Shown: positions 1-8,204, counted from the first letter of the stretch. The stretch: 64,000 bases of DNA from JAMDEO01 sp963775295 (GCA_963775295.1 CAVZIK010000006.1:744001-808000), one strand, 5' to 3'. Numbers and translations: made by a program. The notes: generated from the sequence alone by a model not told the origin.

Positions 1-78
1 CGGTGCAAGGAGACCCACGGCCGCAATAAGGAGCACAAGAATCAGAACGCGGACAAGGATGCTAGTGACTGCGGTCAA
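1..78 (-). CDS. Partial membrane or secreted protein, N-terminus only
   Basis: Reading leftward from a TTG at 78, 26 open codons run off the window edge. They encode a short polar start (MTAVTS) followed by about 20 hydrophobic residues (ILVRVLILVLLIAAVGLL), the shape of a signal peptide or membrane anchor. The upstream ribosome site is weak (GGGAACG) and no promoter motif precedes it. The rest lies outside the window, so no function can be given. The call rests only on the hydrophobic reading frame. Confidence 0.35.
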   Translation of the reverse strand, partial: MTAVTSILVRVLILVLLIAAVGLLAP

Positions 79-331
79 AGGGAATGTTTCGTTCCCAAGA
101 CGGCGGATGTGCCCGCGGCAAAACATACTGCGTCCCTTCGGCTATAGCATTCCCTCGAAAGCCCAGCCCGGCCTTCCTCGGGGCCATAGCGTAGGGAGCG
201 GGGAGCAGATAGCCTGGCGTGCTTCTACTCTATCGCACATCCGCCTTGCGGGGGAAGAAGTCTCCCTTGCTCGTCGCCGGCAAGAATTGCCTCGGGCCTT
301 GTCCGGGGGCGGACCCAGGGTGATTGTCCCC

Positions 332-388
332 GCACCCCTACTACCACCCCTACCAGCATGATACGTAGGGGTACAGAATGGACGCTAT
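332..388 (+). promoter_or_regulatory. CACCCCTAC tandem element, copy a
   Basis: Two CACCCCTAC boxes lie about one helical turn apart, followed by ATGATACG and an AATGGAC tail. This copy also contains an inverted GTAGGGGTA. It is one of five good copies in the window. Most lie upstream of ECF sigma operons, which suggests an operator-promoter. Confidence 0.5.
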
Positions 389-404
389 GGACGAAGACAC
401 TCCG

Positions 405-445
405 GTTTCCCCTGCAAAACGACACACTGTGATACACAGTGGACA
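405..445 (+). promoter_or_regulatory. Half copy of the GATAC element with a perfect dyad
   Basis: This piece aligns with the right half of the CACCCCTAC element. It carries CACTGTG-ATA-CACAGTG, a 7-bp perfect inverted repeat around the GATAC box, then TGGACAGG. The CACCCCTAC boxes are missing, apart from a degenerate CCCCTGC. Confidence 0.4.
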
Positions 446-455
446 GGCGCGAGGG

Positions 456-505
456 GGTTTCCTAAACCTTGTGTCGCGCGTTCGATTCGCGCCGAGGGCA
501 CCTCG
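456..505 (+). repeat. 3' end of a tRNA-Arg(CCT) gene, attachment-site scar 1
   Basis: The sequence reads as the 3' half of a tRNA: anticodon loop TTCCTAA (CCT), a T arm with 5-bp stem GCGCG/CGCGC and loop TTCGATT, then the acceptor strand CGAGGGC, discriminator A and CC. The 5' half (expected GCCCTCG acceptor strand) is absent. The same 50 bp recur exactly at 34796-34845. Tyrosine integrases commonly use tRNA 3' ends, so an att scar is the likely reading. Confidence 0.65.
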
Positions 506-583
506 CAGATTCAGACTTTTCCCTGCATATGGCCACTTTCCTGTTTCGTTGATGAAGGCCTCAGAACGTCCAAAAGACCGTTT

Positions 584-642
584 GCACCCCTACGCGCACC
601 CCTACCCAGATGGTAAAAGGTGATACTGGGTGGACAAAACGG
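584..642 (+). promoter_or_regulatory. CACCCCTAC tandem element, copy b
   Basis: GCACCCCTAC occurs twice in tandem, then CCAGATGG, GTGATACTGGG and GGTGGACAAAACGG. It lies about 190 bp upstream of the sigma gene at 816. It is the copy best placed to drive that operon. Confidence 0.5.
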
Positions 643-815
643 AGGGCAATTGGCTGCGGTAGGTGCTTTACACTTTCGGCACGCGGCTCCAGTACGTGGG
701 CGCGCGGCGAGCTTACCCTTTATGTGTCCGCCCCAAGACAAACCAGGTAGTCTTAACAAGCCACGACCGGGCTAAATGCATTCACACCACACAAGCCGCA
801 CGCTGACGAAGGGCC

Positions 816-1370
816 ATGGAGACATTGCAGAGACGAAGAGAGCGATTGGACGCCCTCTTTCGCGAACATTCGGGCCGAGTGCTTGGCTATGCTCTCAATC
901 GAGGTATGTCGCTGGATCAGGCCGAGGATGTCGTGTCCGACACATATCTTGTTTGCTGGCGACGACTCGACGACGTGCCCGCAGACGCGTTCCCCTGGCT
1001 CCTGGGGACGGCGCGCAAGATCATGGCCAACCACAGGCGGTCCGATCGTAGGCGGGACGCTCTTGGAGGTCGGATGGTCAACGACTTTTTCTCCACTTCG
1101 CATCAGCTATCCGACCCGGTTGAGACAGTCCTGGGGCGAACCCACCTGGCGCAGGCTCTGGACCAGTTGAGCGAGCGAGACCGTGAGGCAATCCTGTTGG
1201 TGGCCTGGGATGGGCTCAGCAACGCTGAGGCCGCGAGGGTTGTCGACTGCAGCCGCTCCGCTTTCGCAGCCCGCGCTTTCAGGGCGAGATCTCGATTGCT
1301 GAAATATCTCTCTAGCATCCGGACATATACACCGTCGGAGGCAGACGCGTCTGAGGTGGAGGCATCATGA
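816..1370 (+). CDS. ECF-family RNA polymerase sigma factor 1
   Basis: The 184-residue protein has the two-domain ECF layout. Region 2 lies at about residues 20-50 (DALFREHSGRVLGYAL... QAEDVVSDTYLVCWRR). Region 4 lies at about 115-160, with the helix-turn-helix GLSNAEAARVVDCSRSAFAA. It would direct RNA polymerase to extracytoplasmic-stress promoters. The ATG at 816 has only a weak ribosome site (GAAGGGCC). The gene overlaps the next by four bases (ATGA), so the two are co-translated. It is the most divergent of the five ECF proteins here. Its region upstream has CACCCCTAC elements, not the GGTAATG element. Confidence 0.9.
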   Translation: METLQRRRERLDALFREHSGRVLGYALNRGMSLDQAEDVVSDTYLVCWRRLDDVPADAFPWLLGTARKIMANHRRSDRRRDALGGRMVNDFFSTSHQLSDPVETVLGRTHLAQALDQLSERDREAILLVAWDGLSNAEAARVVDCSRSAFAARAFRARSRLLKYLSSIRTYTPSEADASEVEAS

Positions 1371-2101
1371 CCAGGCGGCACAGAGAACTCATGCAAGAAC
1401 TGCGGGCAGCGAAGCCTCCGCAGTCAGCGTCAGCCGACAAGTGGGCAGACAGCGAACAAGCCGACAGCCTGCTCGCGCGAATTCATGCAGCAGTCGAGGC
1501 GGCTGATGAGCCCAGGGAGGGCGACCGGAGCTTTCTGGTGCCGAGGTTGGCCTGGGCGGGAGCTGGTCTAGTCCTCGTGGCAGTCGCCGTCTTCCTTGCC
1601 CTTTGGCTGATTCCCGGCATTTCGGGAGAGAACCAGAGAGCTTCTGAGCCGACGGTAACCTCCCCGGCCCCCGGCACGGCCATGGCTCTCTCGAAAGAAG
1701 AGGCCCTAAGGACGTTGGTGGCCCTATTCAGAGAACACCCTGGGTTTGTCCAGGCAGAGCCCGGTGATCCTCCCACCGATATCCGTGAATCAGCTCAGTT
1801 CGTGGGCCTGGTCCGCGGGTCGGAAGCACCGGGAAGCACCATGGGACAGCCAGCGACGCGCGGAGAGTTTGCACTTTGGATCTGGCGCGGTTGGTCCCTG
1901 GTTCTCCCGACCACTACCACACCTCCTGAGATCTCGGATCGCGGAACTCTGGGTGCGGAGGAGCTTGAGGCAGTCGACGCAATTGTTGCTCTCAACATTC
2001 TGGAACTCAACGAAGCCAGTGCTTTTCGGGCCGCGGATGATCTCACGAGCCAGGAAGCTGCTCGCGCGGTCAGCCAATTGGAGACCCTGCTGAGAAAGTA
2101 G
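1367..2101 (+). CDS. Single-pass anti-sigma-like protein with SLH-like exodomain
   Basis: The 244-residue protein has a charged cytoplasmic N-terminus (1-60), one membrane helix at about 61-82 and an extracytoplasmic part. The exodomain has two degenerate S-layer-homology repeats: one around GQPATRGEFALWIWR and one around VDAIVALNILELN...LTSQEAARAV. Its start overlaps the sigma gene stop (ATGA), the usual coupling of an ECF factor and its anti-sigma factor. No zinc anti-sigma HxxxCxxC signature is seen. Role inferred: it holds the sigma factor at the membrane until the exodomain senses a wall or S-layer change. Confidence is high for coupling and topology, moderate for the SLH call. Confidence 0.75.
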   Translation: MTRRHRELMQELRAAKPPQSASADKWADSEQADSLLARIHAAVEAADEPREGDRSFLVPRLAWAGAGLVLVAVAVFLALWLIPGISGENQRASEPTVTSPAPGTAMALSKEEALRTLVALFREHPGFVQAEPGDPPTDIRESAQFVGLVRGSEAPGSTMGQPATRGEFALWIWRGWSLVLPTTTTPPEISDRGTLGAEELEAVDAIVALNILELNEASAFRAADDLTSQEAARAVSQLETLLRK

Positions 2102-2163
2102 GCCCCCATTGGCCCCTGCCTCAGCGGAAACAAGAGGACCTTGCCGCCTCAGCAAGCATGTGA

Positions 2164-2460
2164 GGGAAGGCAGTCGAGCGGACGGAGTACCAACCCGGTG
2201 CCAACCGCGCCGAAGATTCAACCCGGCAACCTACAACACGGCACGTCTCCGGGCTGCCGCAACTCAGGCTGGCGCTGCTACTTGTCTTCTTGGCTGTGCT
2301 TGGAAACATCGTCTTGATCCGAACTGGAGTCGGTGGGTCTATAACCTCCTCCAGGAACATCGCCACCTTGAGCCAAATCTTCACTGCGGCAATGTGGGTG
2401 GGAGCAGTCTGGCTCGGCGCGCTTCTCGCCTATCGGGGCATTGTGCAGAGTCGCCGGTAG
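2164..2460 (+). pseudogene. Small two-helix membrane ORF lacking a start codon
   Basis: After a TGA at 2161, an open frame of 98 codons runs to TAG at 2458. Its second half encodes two clear hydrophobic stretches (LRLALLLVFLAVLGNIVLI and IFTAAMWVGAVWLGALLAY), a plausible small membrane protein. No in-frame ATG, GTG or TTG precedes the first helix. It is therefore either a decayed gene or one starting at a rare codon such as CTG. It follows the anti-sigma gene by about 60 bp and precedes the promoter motif at 2512. Confidence 0.4.
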
Positions 2461-2511
2461 TCGGTGGTCGTCCTGCGCCACTTCGGTTGTGTCAATGCCC
2501 ACGTGCCTTGC

Positions 2512-2545
2512 GGTAATGCTTTCGGGCCTGCCGGACATATAATGA
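2512..2545 (+). promoter_or_regulatory. GGTAATG/CCGGACAT element, copy A
   Basis: GGTAATGCTTTCGG, then CCGGACATATAATGA. The step from GGTAA to GGACAT is 21 bp. The final T of GGACAT lies 97 nt before the TTG start at 2635. A TATAAT also fits a -10 box. Confidence 0.7.
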
Positions 2546-2634
2546 GTGCGGGGTCGGTGGGATGGAGGAAATCACTCCGGCGGATTCGATTGATTCTTGG
2601 AGATGAACTTGCCAGCCGATGAGGGGGCCAAACG

Positions 2635-3288
2635 TTGACGAGCAGAGCCGCGAGGCACGCAAAATGGATCATCCTAGGAGTTGTGGTGCTCGCTCTGGCG
2701 CTCGTTCTGCTTCCTGGCCGTTTGGGTATCCCATCACTCGCTTCGGATCACCTGGTGCCACAGGAGGCCGACAGCAGTAATCTCACCCTGCCGGTTGAAA
2801 ACTGGTGGATACGGGACCTAGCTAGGACTCGCGGGGCACCACCGATTGCTGGCTTTGCCATCTCTGCCTACCCTGCCGACTCGCGCTTCTACTCCTTGCA
2901 GACCAGCCTCCGGCACGCTGATGGCTACCGAATCGAGTCGATGCGCCTGACCTTTCGTATCCAGGTTGGCCAAGGGAAGCTCTCGCTTGTAACCCCTGAG
3001 GGCGGTCCCTGGAATAATCCGCGCTTCGCCCGCGATCCGACCGACGGAAGCATCAGCTTCTCCGTGGAACATCTCGGATTCATAGGCACAGGGAGTGTCG
3101 TTAACCAGTTCGTGCTCGAAGAATTGAATCAAGTGGTCGGAGAGGCGGTCACCTTCACGGTGCAGGCAACCTTCACACTTCGCAGTACAGGCGTTCTCCG
3201 GTTCAGGGAGGCTAAGGCCCAAACCGAGATCGAGGTGACTCTGCCTCTGCAGTCCTCGGAATCGTCGTTTGAGTCAACGGCATCTTGA
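2635..3288 (+). CDS. Membrane-anchored exoprotein of unknown function
   Basis: The 217-residue protein starts at TTG 2635 behind GATGAGGGGG. Residues about 11-27 form one N-terminal hydrophobic anchor or uncleaved signal. The rest is extracytoplasmic and beta-rich, with no catalytic motif seen. It resembles in layout the protein at 39794: anchor, then a domain in which a conserved stretch about MRLTFRIQVGQGKLSLVTPEGGPW matches NLRVTLTTPNDWGGLLFSLPEGDGW. The two are probably distant paralogs. It is the first gene of the motif-A unit, with no coupled neighbour. Confidence 0.7.
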   Translation: MTSRAARHAKWIILGVVVLALALVLLPGRLGIPSLASDHLVPQEADSSNLTLPVENWWIRDLARTRGAPPIAGFAISAYPADSRFYSLQTSLRHADGYRIESMRLTFRIQVGQGKLSLVTPEGGPWNNPRFARDPTDGSISFSVEHLGFIGTGSVVNQFVLEELNQVVGEAVTFTVQATFTLRSTGVLRFREAKAQTEIEVTLPLQSSESSFESTAS

Positions 3289-3358
3289 CGCGGCGTTCGG
3301 CTCACCTTGAGGAAGAACCAGTATCGGTTGTGTCTGCGGCTCCGCCGAGGCGTCCCAA

Positions 3359-3385
3359 GGTAATGCTTTCGGCCCTTCCGGACAT
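3359..3385 (+). promoter_or_regulatory. GGTAATG/CCGGACAT element, copy B (sigma operon)
   Basis: GGTAATGCTTTCGG then TTCCGGACAT with the standard 21-bp step. The downstream TATGATGA is replaced by GCGCAGG. It lies 209 nt before the sigma start at 3594. That a sigma operon carries the same element as the lipoprotein genes suggests autoregulation. Confidence 0.65.
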
Positions 3386-3593
3386 GCGCAGGGAATCTCT
3401 GGCTAGTCCAGTTCTGGCCCAGTTGCCAGAGCGCGTCACAAGCCCTGAACTGAGCCGCGACCACAAAGTAAAGAAAATCGCCCCGTCAGACGTCGTTCAT
3501 GGTGGATGATTGAACACCGGGTAGGCGGTTGGAGGCGGAGCGACGGATCGGGTTGAGGTCATTGACGCACCACATGGCAAGAGGAGTTGGGCG

Positions 3594-4085
3594 TTGAGCC
3601 ACGAGGTAGAGTGGCCAAGCGCATTCGACGCTATCGTCCACGCACACACCGCCCGACTGGTGAAGAGCTTGAGCCTCATCACCCTTGACCGGGGACTGGC
3701 CGAGGATGCAGCTCAAGAGGCCTTCCTCCAACTGCATCTTCACTGGCATGATCCAGAAGTGAAGGACCCCGTTGCCTGGCTCTACCGGGTCGGCATCAAT
3801 CGTTGCAAGGACTATCGCCGGGCCATGGGCAGAGCCACTCGTCTGAGGCAGCGTTTAGCCGGGAGCTTCGAGGAGTTCACGCCCCCAGCCTGGACGCCGG
3901 ACCCCGACCTTGTCAGCATTCTTCGCCCCTTGCCGAAGCGCCAACGCACCGCAGCCGCTCTCTTCTATTTGGCCGGTTTCTCCACCCTGGAGATCGCCCG
4001 AGCTATGGACATCTCCGAGGGGGCGGTCGGTAGTCATCTCTATAAGGCTCGAGAAGCACTGCGTAAGATCTTGGAGGAACAGTGA
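3594..4085 (+). CDS. ECF-family RNA polymerase sigma factor 2
   Basis: The 163-residue protein starts at TTG 3594 behind AGAGGAG. Region 2 lies at about residues 8-60 (LITLDRGLAEDAAQEAFLQL, DPVAWLYRVGINRCKDYRR). Region 4 lies at about 108-157 (LPKRQRTAAALFYLAGFSTL, then the helix-turn-helix EIARAMDISEGAVGSHLYKA). It is nearly identical to the sigma factor at 44709, including about 235 bp of leader, so one copy arose by recent duplication or gene conversion. It ends on the ATG of the anti-sigma gene (TGATG). It is a prime candidate to recognise the GGTAATG element that lies upstream of it. Confidence 0.92.
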   Translation: MSHEVEWPSAFDAIVHAHTARLVKSLSLITLDRGLAEDAAQEAFLQLHLHWHDPEVKDPVAWLYRVGINRCKDYRRAMGRATRLRQRLAGSFEEFTPPAWTPDPDLVSILRPLPKRQRTAAALFYLAGFSTLEIARAMDISEGAVGSHLYKAREALRKILEEQ

Positions 4086-5443
4086 TGGACAGAGGCGATC
4101 TGGACGAGCGCCTTCGCGAGGTCTACGAATCCAATGCGCCTGCTGTTGATGAGCCCGCCTTCGCGGCGCGCCTCAGACGAAGGTCGAGCAAGAGGCAAAT
4201 GCTGCCCGCCCCGCCACCGCCCATGCGCCACATTTGGCTCGTCGCTGCTTCGTCTTTGCTCGTGGTCGCAGCGCTGATCGCTGGGACCTATGAAGCGGTA
4301 GTCCACATGGGGGGCGAGCGGGCGATTGTCGTGATAACCGACGGCACCATGAGTCCGGGAGGAACAGGATCGACCGAGCACCGGTCAGGCTCCAACTCCG
4401 CTGATGGAGTGGACGTTAGCGTTCCGGTATCGGGAGACGTCCTTCAGATAGGGTTTCTTGATCTGTGGGAGCAGCTTGCAGCAACAGCCGGAATCGAGGG
4501 AGGCGAAGCGAGGCTCGAAAACTTCCGACTCTCTTTCGACTACCCTTCCCGCGATCTGGCCACATTCGACCTCCAGACAATCACTCGAGATGGCTACCAG
4601 CTTCGAGTCAGCTACTCCGAATCCGCCGGGAATCTGCGGATGTACGGCACCCGTCTTCCCGAGTTCACACCGTACCTCCCGCCGTCTTTCCCCGCGGTCG
4701 ACGCGCTCCTCTCCGCTCTTGACCTGGTAGGAATGAAGTCGCTCATGGCTCGACTTGACATCGCCAAGAGCCCGGGGACCGAAACGTCCATCGGTGATGA
4801 TGTCACTGGGGTGGAGATGCATCTGGCAGATCGGAGCGATCGGGGCACCGTTGAGATCGGAGCACAGGCGCGCGCCTACTACTACGAGGCTGGCGACTGG
4901 GTCCAACTCGGCCCCGATGATCGTCGTCGCACGGCGGAAAAAGCTGATGTCGTTCTTGTGCTGCGCAAGACAAGAGAAGATCCCGCCGCGATTTCCCCGG
5001 GCGACTACGCTTCCTTCGTCATTCCGGTCGCAAACATCGCTGGAAAGGTCACGACCTCCGAGGCAGCCAGCACAACAGGTCAACCGACTCTCTCTTCGGA
5101 AACCTCGCTTCCGCCCGACGTGCGAATCGGAGTGATGATCCCCTTCTGCATGCTCTACCAAGGGCGGCTATACACTTACACCGGCCAGGCGGTTGACGCT
5201 ACCAACGACACCCCTGCTCAGGTGTCCATTGTCGGGTCTGGGCTCTCGGCTCTCGACCAGAATGGCGTAGTTGACCCGAGTTCGCCACAGTACGACATCT
5301 ACGCCATCAAAGGCACCGATCAGGAGGAGGCTATTGCCGTCAAGTTTCAGGGCTCGGGCAGTAGTGGCCCCATCTGGGTCTGGCTTAAGTATGAGGTAAG
5401 AAGTAGTCTGCGGTCTGGGCGAGCTAAGGCGGCGGTCTGCTGA
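4085..5443 (+). CDS. Single-pass anti-sigma protein with large exodomain
   Basis: The start is read as ATG 4085, inside the sigma stop (TGATG), behind GGAGGAAC; a GTG at 4082 is possible. The 452-residue protein has a cytoplasmic anti-sigma head with the signature NAPxVDxxxFxxRLRR, shared with three other anti-sigma proteins here. A membrane helix lies at about residues 50-70, followed by about 380 extracytoplasmic residues. The exodomain's YYYEAGDWVQLGPDD...SFVIPV segment resembles the C-terminal part of the lipoprotein at 41788, hinting that sensor and target share a fold (inference). Its first 40 codons match the gene at 45200, after which the two diverge sharply: same head, different sensor. 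Confidence 0.8.
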   Translation: MDRGDLDERLREVYESNAPAVDEPAFAARLRRRSSKRQMLPAPPPPMRHIWLVAASSLLVVAALIAGTYEAVVHMGGERAIVVITDGTMSPGGTGSTEHRSGSNSADGVDVSVPVSGDVLQIGFLDLWEQLAATAGIEGGEARLENFRLSFDYPSRDLATFDLQTITRDGYQLRVSYSESAGNLRMYGTRLPEFTPYLPPSFPAVDALLSALDLVGMKSLMARLDIAKSPGTETSIGDDVTGVEMHLADRSDRGTVEIGAQARAYYYEAGDWVQLGPDDRRRTAEKADVVLVLRKTREDPAAISPGDYASFVIPVANIAGKVTTSEAASTTGQPTLSSETSLPPDVRIGVMIPFCMLYQGRLYTYTGQAVDATNDTPAQVSIVGSGLSALDQNGVVDPSSPQYDIYAIKGTDQEEAIAVKFQGSGSSGPIWVWLKYEVRSSLRSGRAKAAVC

Positions 5444-5445
5444 CG

Positions 5446-5480
5446 GGTAATGCTTTCCGGCCTGCCGGACATATGATGAG
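5446..5480 (+). promoter_or_regulatory. GGTAATG/CCGGACAT element, copy C
   Basis: GGTAATGCTTTCCGG, CCTG, then CCGGACATATGATGAG. It includes the inverted repeat CCGGC-CT-GCCGG. It starts three bases after the anti-sigma stop and lies 59 nt before the ATG at 5531. Confidence 0.75.
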
Positions 5481-5530
5481 TGAAGGCCGAGAACGCAGCA
5501 CTCGAAGGAGCGCTCACGAGGAGTTGTCAA

Positions 5531-6583
5531 ATGGGACTTAGATCATGCGTGACAACATCGACCCTTTGTTGCGCGCTGCTGTTTCTGGCCGCGTTGTGTC
5601 TGTCGGGATGCGGGAGCGATGACCCCGCGGCCCGCACAGCGGCTCCGAGTGACTCAGGGACGGTTGCAGCGAACACGGACCCCTCGACTACAACCTCTGC
5701 CGCCAATGTCGCGAGCATCCACGGCGGCCCCTTCCACACGGTGCTCAGCCCCTACCACAACGCGTACGGTGATGTGACCGGTGTCTACGTGGACACGTTC
5801 TCTCTGGAAGTCGTTCCGAACGTCGAGGCGACCGTGTTTCCGAGCGTGGTCCCCGCTTACCAGGCCGAGCTGAGAGCCCTTCCATCTACCGATCTCTATT
5901 TCACGTCCGTGGGCCCCTCGCAGCCGGATGTCGTGAGTCCCTATCTCTGGCGTGATCCGGAGGCAGAGGCCCTTCTGGCTGGTCGAGAGACGATGGACGA
6001 GTCGAGTCGCTCGCCGCTCCACGGAACGGCCGTGGCCCTCAAGCAGGCCGAGTCCTTCCTCAGCGAGCACGGACTGGCGCAGCCCGACCTGCTGTCCGGG
6101 GAAGTAGCAGAAGGATCAAGTGTCACCGGATCCACCAAGGTTGTCAGCAGTTGGAATGTCCGCTTCCGGCAAGCGCCCTCGCCAGAAGTGGGCGCGATCT
6201 TTGCGGGTTCGCTTCCCGGAGCGATCTCGGTGAGGGTGGGCCCGTTCGACAGGCCTATCCAGATCTCCTGGTCGCTTCTCGATCTCACCAGAGACGGCAG
6301 TCTTCGCCTCCGCTCCCTGGCAGATGTCCTTACCGATCAAGACGCCTGGCGTGATGGCTCCGTCTCCCCTGAGGTGAACTCCTGGCTGGAGCCGAATCTG
6401 CATCTGGCGGTGACCGAGGTCACGCTAGGACTTGCGCGCGTGACTTCCGCCCGGGCCGACGACCTTGTCGCCCGTTATCTTGTTCCGGTCTATCAGTTTC
6501 AGGTGGAACCGATTGCACCTGATGGTTCCCGGGGAACAGCGGGCGTCTGGACTGTGGTCGCCGCCCAAGACGTTGACCACTAG
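5531..6583 (+). CDS. Lipoprotein of unknown function
   Basis: ATG 5531 has a good ribosome site (GAGGAG, 8 nt away). The signal ends in lipobox LSGC (MGLRSCVTTSTLCCALLFLA...). The mature 325-residue part has a Thr/Ser-rich tether, then a beta-rich region. The C-terminus contains VTEVTLGLARV...YLVPVYQFQV...GVWTVVAAQDV, similar to the 56-residue peptide at 9771, so both may share a small C-terminal domain. It is anchored on the outer face of the membrane. It is a single-gene unit with its own element, and the stop TAG directly abuts element D. A decayed copy of its 5' end lies at 60915. Confidence 0.8.
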   Translation: MGLRSCVTTSTLCCALLFLAALCLSGCGSDDPAARTAAPSDSGTVAANTDPSTTTSAANVASIHGGPFHTVLSPYHNAYGDVTGVYVDTFSLEVVPNVEATVFPSVVPAYQAELRALPSTDLYFTSVGPSQPDVVSPYLWRDPEAEALLAGRETMDESSRSPLHGTAVALKQAESFLSEHGLAQPDLLSGEVAEGSSVTGSTKVVSSWNVRFRQAPSPEVGAIFAGSLPGAISVRVGPFDRPIQISWSLLDLTRDGSLRLRSLADVLTDQDAWRDGSVSPEVNSWLEPNLHLAVTEVTLGLARVTSARADDLVARYLVPVYQFQVEPIAPDGSRGTAGVWTVVAAQDVDH

Positions 6584-6610
6584 GGTACTTCCGAACCTGC
6601 CGGACATATG
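6584..6610 (+). promoter_or_regulatory. GGTAATG/CCGGACAT element, copy D (shortened)
   Basis: GGTACTTCCGAACCTG then CCGGACATATGATGAAG. The step is 18 bp, three shorter than usual, and the GCTTT is partly lost. It begins at the base after the previous stop codon and lies 90 nt before the ATG at 6697. Confidence 0.6.
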
Positions 6611-6696
6611 ATGAAGTGACGAAAAGAAGCCTGTTGGGATGCCCAAGCGGCGCGTGCCCATTTCACATGAGTGGCGGCTAGCAGGAGGCGGACCCC

Positions 6697-7143
6697 ATGT
6701 CACGTAGAGTCTCGGCCCTCGTTGTTTCATGCCTAGTTCTGCTTACCGCGGGACTTCTTCTAGCGTCGTGCTCAAGCGGTGGCGACCCATATGTCACGTC
6801 ACCCGTTCTTGGCCAGGCTGTAAGTGGGCACCTGCCGGTGGTCCAACAGTTGGGCGACGCCGTTGTCTCCTATTTGGGCGGGAAAGGCGATCTTGCCACC
6901 GTGCAGGACCTCGTCGCCCCTGATGCCCAAGACGACCTCACCCACATGATCTCATTGCTGAGCCAGCCCACCGGCTGCACCGTGACGGGAGAGAACCCCT
7001 GGATGGTGAATAACGAGCTGTACGTCGGCCTACTGTTTACGGGCGGCAAGAGTGCAGCCGAATTTACCGTCCGAATACTCGTGGACCCCAATGGGACGAT
7101 GACGATAACAGGAATCAAGCCCGGCCCTCGCGGCTTCCGGTAG
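6697..7143 (+). CDS. Small lipoprotein of unknown function
   Basis: ATG 6697 follows AGGAGG. The 148-residue product has a signal peptide ending in lipobox LASC. The mature part of about 120 residues looks like a compact alpha/beta domain of the NTF2-like type (helix VVQQLGDAVVSYLGGKGDL, then ATVQDLVAPDAQDDLTHMI, then strands VGLLFTGG, EFTVRILVDPNG, MTITGI). The NTF2 assignment is tentative. It is a single-gene unit between elements D and E. Confidence 0.75.
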   Translation: MSRRVSALVVSCLVLLTAGLLLASCSSGGDPYVTSPVLGQAVSGHLPVVQQLGDAVVSYLGGKGDLATVQDLVAPDAQDDLTHMISLLSQPTGCTVTGENPWMVNNELYVGLLFTGGKSAAEFTVRILVDPNGTMTITGIKPGPRGFR

Positions 7144-7148
7144 GCAGC

Positions 7149-7180
7149 GGTAATGCTTTCGAGTCTGCCGGACATATCGT
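7149..7180 (+). promoter_or_regulatory. GGTAATG/CCGGACAT element, copy E
   Basis: GGTAATGCTTTCGAGTCTG then CCGGACATATCGTGAG. The step is 21 bp, and it lies 94 nt before ATG 7269. The TATGAT is changed to TATCGT while the GGACAT core is kept. Confidence 0.7.
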
Positions 7181-7268
7181 GAGTGAGGTGAAGGAGCCTC
7201 CGTCACGATTGCGCCGTCAGACGAGGGGGTTGGCCGTTCGGAACTCGCCGTCTAACTGGGGGGATGAG

Positions 7269-8204
7269 ATGAAGCGAAGATTGCGTGTGCCAGATCGCTT
7301 CGTGCCCCTTACACTTACCTTCCTCGGGCTGGTCGTCGTGCTCGTCCTCATGCCTCTCGCGCTGGCCGCGTGTGGAGGGGGAACAGATACGAGTGTGAGC
7401 GAAACAACACTGGACACAGGTGTAACCACCACGTCCTCTAGCGTCTCTTCCACTCTTACCCCTCCAACTGTTGTTTCTCCGACATCTCTTGACCTCGTCG
7501 GGTCCGGTGACTTCGTCGTTCTTCTCAGCGAAGTCAGAAGCATGGCCAATTACTACTATCCCATCTGGCCCGACTACGAGGACCCGCTCTTCGCGCTTTG
7601 GCCGGACGGAAAAGTGATGGTCCGTGAGAAGGGTGGCTACTCCAGCCCCGCCCTGTTTATACAGTCCGAACTTGGCCCCACTGAGGTCAATCAGATCCGT
7701 TCGTGGGTCAAGGAGGCTCGGCTGGACGGTCTCGCCATATCCTACCCGCTCCCCAGGCGCTCCGGAGACATGATGATCACTGATCTTCCGTTGTGGCGTC
7801 TGCAGGTGTGGGAAGGTGATGTGAAGAGAGAGATTACCTTCGAGCCCGGCTATCCGCCTTCTGACAGGAGCTACCCGGCGGCGCTCAAGGCCCTGGTGGA
7901 GCGCCTCACGGGCTACAGGCCGCAAGCTGCTCGGCCTTTTGTGCCAACGAACATCGATGTCATCGTCGAGAAACGCGCCCCCATAACCGCTACGGGCTAC
8001 TACCCACTGCCCAAGGAATACGATCTGAGCCAGATGCGAGAGATTCTCCGGACCGTCGATAACGTTCTCTACCAAAGGGGCTTCCAGGGAGACGCGGCGG
8101 CGGCCATCGTCAAACGAATCGACGCGGGAGAGCGGCTCTATGTCGGCGAGAATAGAAGCTACTGGGTCAGGTATCGACCGGTTGTCGACTGGCCAGAGCC
8201 ATAG
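7269..8204 (+). CDS. Lipoprotein of unknown function
   Basis: ATG 7269 follows GGGGGG; a longer frame from GTG 7179 would begin inside the element and is rejected. The 311-residue product has a KRR start and a lipobox LAAC near residue 33, then a Thr/Ser tether and a domain of about 250 residues with no recognised motif. The leader and first 15 codons (about 7200-7300) are nearly copied at 41705-41815 ahead of an otherwise unrelated lipoprotein. The region just upstream therefore seems to have been shuffled as a unit. Confidence 0.78.
   Translation: MKRRLRVPDRFVPLTLTFLGLVVVLVLMPLALAACGGGTDTSVSETTLDTGVTTTSSSVSSTLTPPTVVSPTSLDLVGSGDFVVLLSEVRSMANYYYPIWPDYEDPLFALWPDGKVMVREKGGYSSPALFIQSELGPTEVNQIRSWVKEARLDGLAISYPLPRRSGDMMITDLPLWRLQVWEGDVKREITFEPGYPPSDRSYPAALKALVERLTGYRPQAARPFVPTNIDVIVEKRAPITATGYYPLPKEYDLSQMREILRTVDNVLYQRGFQGDAAAAIVKRIDAGERLYVGENRSYWVRYRPVVDWPEP

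Larger units (their letters stand above)
79..815. other. Long intergenic region with regulatory repeats and a tRNA scar
   Basis: This 737-bp stretch has no convincing gene. It holds two copies of the CACCCCTAC-type element (332 and 584), a half copy (405-445) with the perfect inverted repeat CACTGTG-ATA-CACAGTG, and the 3' end of a tRNA-Arg(CCT) gene at 456-505. Bases 456-642 are repeated at 34796-34985. The sigma operon at 816 follows. Confidence 0.6.

Noticed and set aside
5446..5480. Housekeeping sigma-A promoter as the main signal of the GGTAATG element
   Set aside because: TATGAT is lost in copies B, H, K and L while GGTAATG and CCGGACAT are kept, and there is no TTGACA at the right distance.
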